DNA of 64,000 nucleotides from Tunturibacter gelidoferens (lineage in GTDB: Bacteria; Acidobacteriota; Terriglobia; Terriglobales; Acidobacteriaceae). The stretch lies in the NCBI RefSeq assembly GCF_040358255.1, contig NZ_CP132938.1:2790001-2854000 (forward strand), written 5' to 3'. The notes under the pieces were generated by a model. That model was not told where the DNA came from, did not search any database, and saw only the letters and a program-made list of their open reading frames with translations. The stretch's first letter is position 1; each line of letters begins with the position of its first letter. Below are positions 51,470 to 59,497 of the stretch, piece by piece. The position numbers were made by a program, and so were the translations under genes.

Positions 51470-52321
51470 CTATCCGTTCGCTAACTCTTTCGCCCGCTGG
51501 GTCGCTCGCTTTACAGCCTTGATCAAGGTCACGCGCAGTCCACCCTCCTCGAGTTCCAGAATGCCATCCACCGTGCACCCGGCAGGTGTCGTCACAGCGT
51601 CCTTGAGTAGCGCGGGATGGTATCCAGTCTCAAGCACCATCCTCGCCGAACCCAGAGTCGTCTGCGCGGCCAGCAGAGTAGCCACATCGCGCGGTAGCCC
51701 TACGTTCACTCCCGCCTCGGCAAGGGCCTCGATGATGATGTAGAGGAACGCGGGCCCAGAACCTGAAAGACCGGTCACCGCATCCATGTGCTTTTCATCG
51801 ACCACAACAGTCCGGCCAACCGTCTGGAAGATCTTCTGCGCCATTGCCATCTGTTCAGCCGAGACGAACCGCCCGCCGCAGAGCGCCGTAATACCCGCAG
51901 CCAGCATCGCCGGAGTGTTTGGCATTGCGCGGATTACAGCAAGTTCGCATCCCGCGCCGTCCTCGATACTGCGCGTCTTTACGGAAGCCGCAAACGACAG
52001 CACCGTCTTCTTCGGAGTCAGCGCAGGCCTGATCTCCTCGATCAACGCGGGCACCTGTGTGGGCTTTACTCCAAGCAGAATCACATCTGCCTGTTGCGCT
52101 GCGGCAAGGTTGTCGGTCGTTACCTCGACGCCGAACTGCGCCGACAACGCCTGCGCTCGCTCCGCGTGTTGCACTGTGGCAAAGATCTGCTCAGGCGCAA
52201 GCAGGTTGTTCTTCAAGAAGGCCTGCAGCAGAATGCCGCCCATCTTTCCTGCGCCCAAAACTGCTACCCGCAGCCCCGGCATCACCGGAGCCGGAACCAT
52301 CACTTCATAGCTCTCGCTCAT
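51470..52321 (-). CDS. proC: Pyrroline-5-carboxylate reductase
   Basis: A 283-residue protein from the ATG at 52321. The NADPH-binding motif AVLGAGKMGGILLQAF lies near residue 17, VIRAMPNTPAMLAAGITAL near 125, and the signature GLSGSGPAFLYIIIEALAEAGVNVGL near 180. It reduces pyrroline-5-carboxylate to proline, the last step of proline synthesis. It is 37 bp downstream of the DUF885 gene and may share a transcript with it and with ctaA. Confidence 0.96.
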   Translation of the reverse strand: MSESYEVMVPAPVMPGLRVAVLGAGKMGGILLQAFLKNNLLAPEQIFATVQHAERAQALSAQFGVEVTTDNLAAAQQADVILLGVKPTQVPALIEEIRPALTPKKTVLSFAASVKTRSIEDGAGCELAVIRAMPNTPAMLAAGITALCGGRFVSAEQMAMAQKIFQTVGRTVVVDEKHMDAVTGLSGSGPAFLYIIIEALAEAGVNVGLPRDVATLLAAQTTLGSARMVLETGYHPALLKDAVTTPAGCTVDGILELEEGGLRVTLIKAVKRATQRAKELANG

Positions 52322-52358
52322 CTTCAAAGGCTATCAGACAGCGCTTTTTCCACGCAGC

Positions 52359-54164
52359 CTACTTTTTCTCTGCGGCGATCCAGGCGTCGACGCGCTGCTC
52401 CAGTACGTCCATTGGAAGCGCGCCGGAGTCGAGCACTTGATCATGAAACGCCTTGATATCAAACTTTGGGCCTAGCGCCGTCTTCGCGCGCTCCCTCAAC
52501 TCGAGGATCTTCAGTTGTCCCATCTTATAGCCCAACGCCTGCGCCGGCCACGCTATGTAGCGATCAACCTCAGCCTGGATATTCGTCTCGTCAATGGCCG
52601 AGTGATCGTGAAAGTAATCGACCATCTGCTGCCGCGTCCAGTGCTGCGAGTGCACGCCCGTATCCACGACCAACCGGATTGCGCGCCAGATATCCGCCTC
52701 CAGCCGGCCATAGTCGCTGTAGGGGGCCTTGTAGAACCCGACGTCCTTACCAAGCCGCTCGCTGTACAGTCCCCAGCCCTCGGTATAAGCCGTGTAGTAG
52801 GTGTACTTTCGAAACTCCGGAATCCCGGTAAGCTCCTGCGCAATCGAGATCTGCAGATGGTGCCCTGGAATGCCCTCGTGATACGACACCGCTTCAACTG
52901 GGGCGAGCGAGCGCTCCGCAAAGTTATACTCGTTGACATACACTCGGCCCGGCCTACTTCCATCTGGCGTACCGTTGTCGTAGTAAGCAGCCGATTGATC
53001 CTTCTCCATATACGCGGGCACCGGCACAATCTCCAGTGGAGCCTTCGGGAGACGGCCGAACAGCTCCGGCAGCTTCGGCTTCATTCCAGCGATGTATCCC
53101 TTGTAGTCATCAATAAGAGCGTCGGCGGAGGCAGGGTGCTCCTTTGGATTGGACTTCAGCGCGGCACTGAAGCTCTTGATATCAGCGAAGCCAAGGCTCT
53201 TCACAATCGCCAGCATCTCGGCCTCATCGCGCTTCACCTCGTCGAGCCCTATCTGATGGATCTCAGCGGCGGACTTGCTCAACGTGGTGCTCTGTCGAAT
53301 CCGAAACGCATAGTAGGCATCTCCGTCCGGCAACGCTGATGCCCCGATCTCCTTGCGCGAGTTTGGAATGTACTCGGCCTTCAGAAATCCGGCAAAGCGT
53401 TTGTACGATGGAAATACGTCAGCAGAGATCGCGTCGATCGTCTCCGCTGAAATCCGCTTCTGCTCAGCCGCGCTTACTGTCTTCGGAAATTTCTTAAGAG
53501 GCTGCGCAAACGGACTCTCCTCCGGCTTCTGATTCGCCAGCGCTAGAGTCTGCACCAGCACCTTCTCCATCAGATACTGCACCTGCACCCGGCCTTCGTC
53601 CGCTCCCAGCTGCATGTTCGTCATGATCTGCGAGAAGGCATTCGGAACTTTTTTGAGCCGCGTAATGTAGTCGTCGTAGTCTTTGACCGAGTCAAATTGA
53701 AGCCGGTTCGGAAGCTGCGGAAGCTCGGTGTGAAAGCCGTAGAACTGGTTGACTGGCATCTCCCATTCTTTGAACTTCGCCGCCTCCTGCTCCTCGATCA
53801 GTTGACGCAGCATCAGATCTGCCGACAGCTTCTCCTGGTCTGTCAGTCCGGTCGTATCGATCTCCGAAAGCTTTCGGATGTATTCGCGCCCCCGTGCCAG
53901 CGCCGCGTTCAAGGCCTGGGTCGAGTAGTCCGTCAATTGATCGTTATAGCGTTTGTCTCCGATCGAGGAAGCAAACTCGGGCGAGCGCTTCAGCCGGTCC
54001 TCCCAGATCTGCGTGAAGAGTGTGGATAACGCTTTGCTCTGTCCCGCAACCGAAGTGGCGGTTGACGCCGCAGCCGTCAACTGACCCTGCACCATCTTCG
54101 GCGTTACACTCAAACAGCAAACAAGCACCCACCCACCTGCGCGACCCAGCCACAATCTCGTCAT
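52359..54164 (-). CDS. DUF885-family exported metallohydrolase
   Basis: About 601 residues from the ATG at 54164, with a signal peptide (WVLVCCLSVTPKMVQGQ). The DUF885 fold is indicated by SIGDKRYNDQLTDYS near residue 55, EVKRDEAEMLAIVKSLGF near 290, and the metal-binding motif VSYHEGIPGHHLQISIAQEL near 430 (HExxxxxHH-like, with a distal EGWGLYSERLG). These resemble gluzincin-type peptidases; carboxypeptidase activity is suspected for the family. It probably acts in the periplasm on peptides. Confidence 0.85.
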   Translation of the reverse strand: MTRLWLGRAGGWVLVCCLSVTPKMVQGQLTAAASTATSVAGQSKALSTLFTQIWEDRLKRSPEFASSIGDKRYNDQLTDYSTQALNAALARGREYIRKLSEIDTTGLTDQEKLSADLMLRQLIEEQEAAKFKEWEMPVNQFYGFHTELPQLPNRLQFDSVKDYDDYITRLKKVPNAFSQIMTNMQLGADEGRVQVQYLMEKVLVQTLALANQKPEESPFAQPLKKFPKTVSAAEQKRISAETIDAISADVFPSYKRFAGFLKAEYIPNSRKEIGASALPDGDAYYAFRIRQSTTLSKSAAEIHQIGLDEVKRDEAEMLAIVKSLGFADIKSFSAALKSNPKEHPASADALIDDYKGYIAGMKPKLPELFGRLPKAPLEIVPVPAYMEKDQSAAYYDNGTPDGSRPGRVYVNEYNFAERSLAPVEAVSYHEGIPGHHLQISIAQELTGIPEFRKYTYYTAYTEGWGLYSERLGKDVGFYKAPYSDYGRLEADIWRAIRLVVDTGVHSQHWTRQQMVDYFHDHSAIDETNIQAEVDRYIAWPAQALGYKMGQLKILELRERAKTALGPKFDIKAFHDQVLDSGALPMDVLEQRVDAWIAAEKK

Positions 54165-54269
54165 ATCTGTCCTCAACCTTGACCTTCAGTCTATCGTGGC
54201 GAGCGGAGCATCTGCACTCCGTCTGCCGCTTCTACTGAAGCGCTTTTCACAGCAATACCAAGATGAGGT

Positions 54270-55286
54270 TTATTGCAAAACCGCCGATGCGGAGGCATCC
54301 AGCATCCTGTACAGCGTCGAGCGGCTGATCCCCAGCATCTCCGCCGCGCGCACCTTGTTGCCTCCGCAGCCCTTCAGCACTCGAAGGACGTGGTGCTCGA
54401 CCACATCCTGCAGCCGCAAACTTTCTGTCATTCCCTCTCTTATGAACGTTGTCTCTTCAGCCAGCGCAGGAAGATGATGCGAGTCGAGTACGTCACCCTC
54501 AACTCGCGATAGGCTGCTCCGCACAACACCTTTCAGCTCCCGCACATTACCCGGCCAGTTGTACCTCTGCATGCGTTCCATCGCTTGCTCAGACACAGCG
54601 GGCATCTTTTTCTTGTAAAGCGGCGCAAGCTGAGACATAAAATACTTCGTCAGATCCGGAATATCGTCTCTGCGGGCCCGCAGCGGTGGCAGGGTAATCT
54701 CCACCATGGCAAACCGTTGGTAGAGCTCCTGCTGAAATCGTCCTGCAGAAGCTAATATCTTCAGGTTTTCGCTTGTTGCGGCAATCATCCGCAGATCGGA
54801 CCGGAGGTCTTGCCTGCATGTTTCCCGCTGCTTCTGCGTCGAGTCGAAACGTCGCAGAAGGCGTAGCAGACGAAGCTGTGTCTGCAACGGCATCTCGTGG
54901 ATTCCATCGAGAAAGAGCGTCCCTCTGTGCGCCATCCTGGTAAGACAACCGATTGCATCCGAGTGGTCCACGCCACAATCGTTCTCCTGCAGGCGTCCGG
55001 CGACTGCTTCTTCAAGAGCGGCTCCATGGCAGACCACAAACGGGCCGTCGGCAGCGTGGCTCATTCCATGCAGCGCACGAGCCACCTGTTCCTTGCCGGT
55101 CCCGGTCTCGCCATGGACCAGGACCGTTCGGAAGTGCGGGCCGATCCGTCGCACCTGCAAACGCAGCCGCCGTATCTCCGCACTCGAGCCCACAATCTCG
55201 AGACCGTTCCCCTCGGGCCATGGCTCTTCGACAAGCCCATGAGAAGGATCAATGAAGATGGAAGAATCAGATCGTGTGATCGACAT
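54270..55286 (-). CDS. Degenerate sigma-54-type activator lacking the GAFTGA loop
   Basis: A 338-residue protein made of an AAA+ domain and a Fis-type helix-turn-helix (GGNKVRAAEMLGISRSTLYRML at the end), with no N-terminal sensor domain. Walker A is intact (GETGTGKE, near residue 60), and so are YNWPGNVREL and the PPLRARRDDIPDL segment. But the GAFTGA loop that contacts sigma-54 is missing: the place is taken by RLQENDCGVDHSDAIG. Walker B reads LFLDGIHEM instead of LFLDEI, losing the glutamate needed for ATP hydrolysis. It may therefore bind DNA without activating sigma-54 promoters. It is 105 bp from the DUF885 gene and 114 bp from the bacilliredoxin gene, all on the minus strand. Confidence 0.85.
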   Translation of the reverse strand: MSITRSDSSIFIDPSHGLVEEPWPEGNGLEIVGSSAEIRRLRLQVRRIGPHFRTVLVHGETGTGKEQVARALHGMSHAADGPFVVCHGAALEEAVAGRLQENDCGVDHSDAIGCLTRMAHRGTLFLDGIHEMPLQTQLRLLRLLRRFDSTQKQRETCRQDLRSDLRMIAATSENLKILASAGRFQQELYQRFAMVEITLPPLRARRDDIPDLTKYFMSQLAPLYKKKMPAVSEQAMERMQRYNWPGNVRELKGVVRSSLSRVEGDVLDSHHLPALAEETTFIREGMTESLRLQDVVEHHVLRVLKGCGGNKVRAAEMLGISRSTLYRMLDASASAVLQ

Positions 55287-55400
55287 GGCTGTCTCTTACA
55301 TCGGCAAAATCCGCCTTCCGTTCAGCCATAAAACGCGAAAAACCGGAGACCGCACAATGTAGCAGCGGGTCTCCGGCCTTAGATTTCAACAGCTTCAGGC

Positions 55401-55826
55401 TTAGGCAGTCGTTGGCGCGCAGTAAGTATCGAACGCGCGCTGAAGCTCCTGGGCAATGGCCGGCGCGGTGGAGGTCTCGATCGCCGAACGCTGCATCAGG
55501 TAGACGAGCTGGCCGTCGCGCAGAATCGCAATCGCCGGCGACGTCGGAGGATGTCCGCCGAAGTAGCTGCGCGCCTTCTCGGTTGCTTCGCGGTCCTGGC
55601 CTGCGAACACCGTGACGGAATGATCGGGCTTCGCGCTATGCTGCATCGCCAGACGAACTCCCGGACGCATCTTGCCGGCTGCACAACCGCAGATGGAGTT
55701 CACCACCACCATCGTTGTTCCCGGCTTTGCAACTGCTGCATCCACCTCGGCCGCACTGCGGGCCTCCGTCAACCCAGCGCGCGTCAGCTCCTCGCGCATC
55801 GGAATCACCATAATCTCTGGATACAT
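55401..55826 (-). CDS. Bacilliredoxin (BrxA/BrxB, YphP/YqiW family)
   Basis: A 141-residue thioredoxin-fold protein with the characteristic CGC active site in VNSICGCAAGKMRPG near residue 46, matching the usual length of about 140-145 residues. Bacilliredoxins remove bacillithiol from oxidised protein cysteines. The presence of one suggests that this organism makes bacillithiol. A BshB-like PIG-L deacetylase is at 16.6-17.3 kb, but BshA and BshC are not in the window. Confidence 0.92.
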   Translation of the reverse strand: MYPEIMVIPMREELTRAGLTEARSAAEVDAAVAKPGTTMVVVNSICGCAAGKMRPGVRLAMQHSAKPDHSVTVFAGQDREATEKARSYFGGHPPTSPAIAILRDGQLVYLMQRSAIETSTAPAIAQELQRAFDTYCAPTTA

Positions 55827-56085
55827 AACACTCTCCCTTTAACCCTTTTGCTCGCGGGTAAAAGCCGCGCTTGTTTCGATTCTACGTTCTACTTACGAGC
55901 CTTGCACCCCACCCCCGGCAAAAAGTACGCAAAGTATTCGAAACAAAACAGATAGCTCTGGACTTCGAGTGGACCTTTTCACCTGGGAAGGAGCTAGCGC
56001 CAAAGCGAACCACCATTTGAAGGTATCAGGTGTGTCAAATCCCAGTAGCCGGGCGATGTTGTACTCTCAAGCGGTGCTGCGTCCC

Positions 56086-57147
56086 ATGATCGACCTCCGC
56101 GAGTTCGTTCCGCTTGCCCCCTACACCACGCTTCAGATAGGGGGTCCGGCCCGCTTCTTTATAGAGGCGGCGAGTGAGGATGAGGTGGTGGAGGCAACCT
56201 CCTTCGCGCGGGATCGAGGTATGCCGCTGTTCGTTCTGGGCGGCGGAAGCAATGTGCTGATAAGCGATGCTGGATTTGACGGCGTGGTGATGCGGGTTGG
56301 CGTACCGATCACCAGACGGGAGCTGCACGAAGGCGAGAGCGTTCTTCTCGAAGCCGGCGCAGGCGAGAGCTGGGACGATGTTGTGCTCTACGCCGTCGAT
56401 CGCGGGTATGCCGGCATCGAGTGCCTGGCGGGCATTCCCGGCGATGTCGGCGGCACTCCGGTCCAGAACGTCGGCGCGTACGGGCAGGAGGTTGCCGAAA
56501 CCATCGTCAAGGTTCGTGCCTACGATCTCAAGAGCCAAAACTTTGTGGATCTGGATCACACAGCCTGCCGCTTCGGCTACCGGCGCAGCCTCTTCAACAC
56601 GGAGCAGCGCGGCCGATACATCGTAACGGCTGTGACCTATAGATTGCGGCCCGGGGGAGACGCCGCGCTGCGGTATGCCGATCTCTCGCGATACTTCGCG
56701 GCCACGCTCGAAGCAGGGGAAAGGCCCACGCTTCGCCAGGTTTACGATGCAGTCCGTTCGATCCGCGAGCAGAAGGGAATGCTGGTGGGACAGGGGGGAG
56801 CGGATGGGAGAAGCGCCGGCTCGTTCTTCAAGAACCCCGTGGTTCCCTCTGCCGTTGTTTCGCAGGTCGCTCTCGGCGCCGGTTGCAGGCCCGATGAGGT
56901 TCCGCAGTATCCGGCGGGTGATGGCATGGTGAAGCTACCTGCGGCGTGGCTCGTGGAGCGGGCCGGGTTTCACAAAGGCTTTGCCATGGGACGGGCAGCA
57001 ATCTCCTCCCGCCATACCCTCGCTCTGGTGAACCTGGGCGGCGCGAAGGCTGCCGAACTGATTGCACTTCGCGACGCTGTGGTCGAGGGTGTAGAGCGGA
57101 GATTTGGTGTTCACCTTGAACAGGAGCCGGTGCAGCCCGGCGAGTGA
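56086..57147 (+). CDS. murB: UDP-N-acetylenolpyruvoylglucosamine reductase
   Basis: A type I MurB of about 353 residues from the ATG at 56086; an ATG at 56056 and a GTG near 55970 give longer forms, and no start has a clear ribosome binding site. FAD-binding motifs are PLFVLGGGSNVLISDAGFDG near 47 and AGIPGDVGGTPVQNVGAYGQE near 120. The catalytic serine lies in RSAGSFFKNPVV near 246. It reduces UDP-GlcNAc-enolpyruvate to UDP-MurNAc for peptidoglycan. It stands alone, away from the usual mur cluster. Its end abuts that of modC. Confidence 0.93.
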   Translation: MIDLREFVPLAPYTTLQIGGPARFFIEAASEDEVVEATSFARDRGMPLFVLGGGSNVLISDAGFDGVVMRVGVPITRRELHEGESVLLEAGAGESWDDVVLYAVDRGYAGIECLAGIPGDVGGTPVQNVGAYGQEVAETIVKVRAYDLKSQNFVDLDHTACRFGYRRSLFNTEQRGRYIVTAVTYRLRPGGDAALRYADLSRYFAATLEAGERPTLRQVYDAVRSIREQKGMLVGQGGADGRSAGSFFKNPVVPSAVVSQVALGAGCRPDEVPQYPAGDGMVKLPAAWLVERAGFHKGFAMGRAAISSRHTLALVNLGGAKAAELIALRDAVVEGVERRFGVHLEQEPVQPGE

Positions 57148-57867
57148 TTACGGCTCGCGAAGCTGCCCGATTAACCGCCGACGTTCCTCCGCCAGCACGT
57201 CCGCCGCCGGCCCCTGTTTCACAATCTCTCCCTCCGCGATCCTGATCACCTCAGCTCCAAGCTGAAACGCCTCCCCAACGTCGTGTGTCACCGAAAGCAC
57301 CGGCGTCTTCCACCGCCCCAGGCACTCCCGCAATCCGTCGACAAGTCCATCTCGCATCGCGTAGTCCAGTCCAGAGAATGGCTCATCGAGCAACAACAAC
57401 GCTGCTCCGGCTCCTTCGTAAGTGATCGCAGAGATTGCTGCGCGTGCGACCGAGACTCTCTGCTTCTCCCCTCCACTCAGATCATGTGGCTTTCGATTCA
57501 CCAGCTCCCCCAAGCCGAATAAACTGATGACTTCGTCAACAACCTTACTGGCGTCGTCAGGTTTATCTCTCCATCCAATGCCATAAATCGCATTCGACCG
57601 CACGGTCAGATTGGGGAAGAGCCGGGCCGTCTGCCCTGCGCTCCTCACCGGTCGAAGGTATGGCGGAACAAACACACCCGAGGCCCGATCCACCAACACA
57701 CGGTCTCCTCGCACAATCGATCCCGCATCCGGCCGCACAAAGCCGGCGATGGCCCTCAGCAGGGTCGTCTTGCCGCTCCCGGACGGCCCAAACAGCACCG
57801 TCCACGGTTTGATCAACGCGAACCTGATATTCAGCGAGACGGTTCCGACCCGATGTTCCATACTCAT
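57148..57867 (-). CDS. modC: Molybdate ABC transporter ATP-binding protein (short form)
   Basis: About 239 residues from the ATG at 57867; a TTG at 57912 that overlaps the end of modB would add 15. It has Walker A (FGPSGSGKTTLLRAIAG), the ABC signature LSGGEKQRVSVARA and Walker B (ALLLLDEPFSGLD). It powers molybdate import. The usual C-terminal molybdate-binding Mop/TOBE domain of ModC (about 350 residues in total) is absent, so feedback control by bound molybdate is probably lost. It ends at the base next to the murB stop. Confidence 0.9.
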   Translation of the reverse strand: MSMEHRVGTVSLNIRFALIKPWTVLFGPSGSGKTTLLRAIAGFVRPDAGSIVRGDRVLVDRASGVFVPPYLRPVRSAGQTARLFPNLTVRSNAIYGIGWRDKPDDASKVVDEVISLFGLGELVNRKPHDLSGGEKQRVSVARAAISAITYEGAGAALLLLDEPFSGLDYAMRDGLVDGLRECLGRWKTPVLSVTHDVGEAFQLGAEVIRIAEGEIVKQGPAADVLAEERRRLIGQLREP

Positions 57868-57901
57868 CGTCAGCACTCGCTCCGGCGATTCACCCGGCAG
57901 A

Positions 57902-58588
57902 CTATCGGACAATGTCAGCCTGCCTTCCGTCCACCTTCCGCATCGAGGGCAGAAGATAGATTGTCAGCAGCGCCACCGTCGCAAACCCGATCAACACCAG
58001 CGCCGTCCGATTCGCAGCCGCATAGTTTCCGTCCTGCACGAGATCGTAGAGCGAAATCGACAACGTCCGCGTCGCCCCAGGGATATTGCCGCCAAGCATC
58101 AGCACCACGCCGAACTCGCCCACCGTGTGCGTGAATGTCAGTACTGCGCTCGTCAGCAGGGAAGCGCGCGCCATCGGCAGCACCACCGTCGTGAACACCT
58201 TGGTCGGCTTCGCACCCAGCCCCGCCGCCGCCTCGACGAATCCTCGATCCACTGCCTGAAACCCTGCCACCAACGGCTGCACTGCAAACGGCAGACTGTA
58301 GAGAATCGACCCCACCAGCAGGCCGCCAAAGCTGAACGCCAAAGGATGCCCAAAGACTCGCATCAAGAGCCTTCCAGGCGCGGTCAGCGGACCCATCGCG
58401 ATCAACAGATAGAACCCAAGCACAGTCGGAGGCAACACCAACGGCAGAGCCACTATCGACTGCACGAAAGCACGCCCAGCCCCATGTCCTGACGCGATCC
58501 ACCACGCCAGCGGCAACGCTACCACCAGCAGAATCGCCGTCGTCCCGACTGCCAGCCGCAACGTCAACCAGAGCGCCTCAAAATCCAT
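57902..58588 (-). CDS. modB: Molybdate ABC transporter permease
   Basis: A 228-residue permease with five or six transmembrane helices. The ABC-permease loop is EAAAGLGAKPTKVFTTVVLPMARASLLTSAVL near residues 140-170, and LVLPPTVLGFYLLIAMG near 50 is typical of ModB. It forms the inner-membrane channel for molybdate. It lies 93 bp downstream of modA and precedes modC. Confidence 0.94.
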   Translation of the reverse strand: MDFEALWLTLRLAVGTTAILLVVALPLAWWIASGHGAGRAFVQSIVALPLVLPPTVLGFYLLIAMGPLTAPGRLLMRVFGHPLAFSFGGLLVGSILYSLPFAVQPLVAGFQAVDRGFVEAAAGLGAKPTKVFTTVVLPMARASLLTSAVLTFTHTVGEFGVVLMLGGNIPGATRTLSISLYDLVQDGNYAAANRTALVLIGFATVALLTIYLLPSMRKVDGRQADIVR

Positions 58589-58681
58589 ACAGCGCCAGTC
58601 TATGACACTCGAGTCTGCACACTCGAATGCTGTCGACGACCCTTCACCGTTCGTCTCGACGGCTAACCCGCGCTGAACCGC

Positions 58682-59497
58682 TTACTTCACCGCACCCAAG
58701 CCCGACTTGCTCAAACTCCCCTGAACCTCCGAAGACAACATCCAGTCCAGAAAAGCATGTGCCTCTGCCTTTCGGTCCGACTTTGTCATGATCACCGCGC
58801 ACTGTCGTATCGCCGGGTACTGCGAGGTCGGCATCAGCACGTAGGTCCCGATCTCCTTGAAGTGTTCGGTACTAGCCGCCGTCAACGATATCAACCCCAA
58901 CTGCGCATTGCCGGACTCCACAAACTGCGCCGTCTGCGAGATATTGTCTCCCACCACAAAGTGCGGGGCTAACTTGTCGTAGAGCTTCATATTTCGCAGC
59001 GCCGCGGCCGCCGCGCGCCCATAGGGCGCATGCAACTCGTTCGCGATGGCGATTGTCTTCACTCGCGGATCAGACAGCGTCTCCAGACTAAGCGGCAGCA
59101 GGCCGGAGTCTTTCCGGGTCCACAACACCAGCGTGCCCTTCGCGTAAGCCGTTGGTTCGCCCCCATCTGCCAGCCCGGCAATCACAACCTTCTCTGGAAA
59201 CACATAATCCGCCGCCAGAAAGATATCAAACGGAGCGCCATTCAAAATCTGTGTCACCAGCGTCGACGACGACCCAAAGCTAACCACCAGCTTCACGCCC
59301 GTCCCCTTTTCGTACTCCTGCGCCAGCACAGGCATCACCGGCTGCAGATCCGCCGCCGCCGCCACCCGTAGCTCCTTCTGTCCCCAGGCATGCTGACCGC
59401 CCAAAACCACGCCCAGACACACAACAAGGCACACCAAGGCCGCAGACGCACTTCGACCTTTACGATAGGCTAGTAGCAACCATGAAAGTAGCAACAC
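58682..59497 (-). CDS. modA: Molybdate-binding periplasmic protein
   Basis: Up to 271 residues with a signal peptide ending near AWGQ at residue 39. ModA features are LRVAAAADLQPVMPVLAQEYEKGTGVKLVVSFGSSSTLVTQI near 43-85, DIFLAADYVFPEKV near 93, and a C-terminal AHAFLDWMLSSEVQ. It captures molybdate in the periplasm. The ATG at 59497 would overlap the divergent thrC start by 16 bp; a TTG at 59479 would avoid the overlap. The molybdate taken up could serve MsrP. Confidence 0.93.
   Translation of the reverse strand: MLLLSWLLLAYRKGRSASAALVCLVVCLGVVLGGQHAWGQKELRVAAAADLQPVMPVLAQEYEKGTGVKLVVSFGSSSTLVTQILNGAPFDIFLAADYVFPEKVVIAGLADGGEPTAYAKGTLVLWTRKDSGLLPLSLETLSDPRVKTIAIANELHAPYGRAAAAALRNMKLYDKLAPHFVVGDNISQTAQFVESGNAQLGLISLTAASTEHFKEIGTYVLMPTSQYPAIRQCAVIMTKSDRKAEAHAFLDWMLSSEVQGSLSKSGLGAVK
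59472..59495. promoter_or_regulatory. Direct repeat across the modA-thrC start region
   Basis: AGTAGCAAC occurs at 59472-59480 and again at 59487-59495, 15 bp apart, across the thrC start codon and the modA 5' end. It could be a binding site for a regulator or a chance duplication. Confidence 0.3.
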
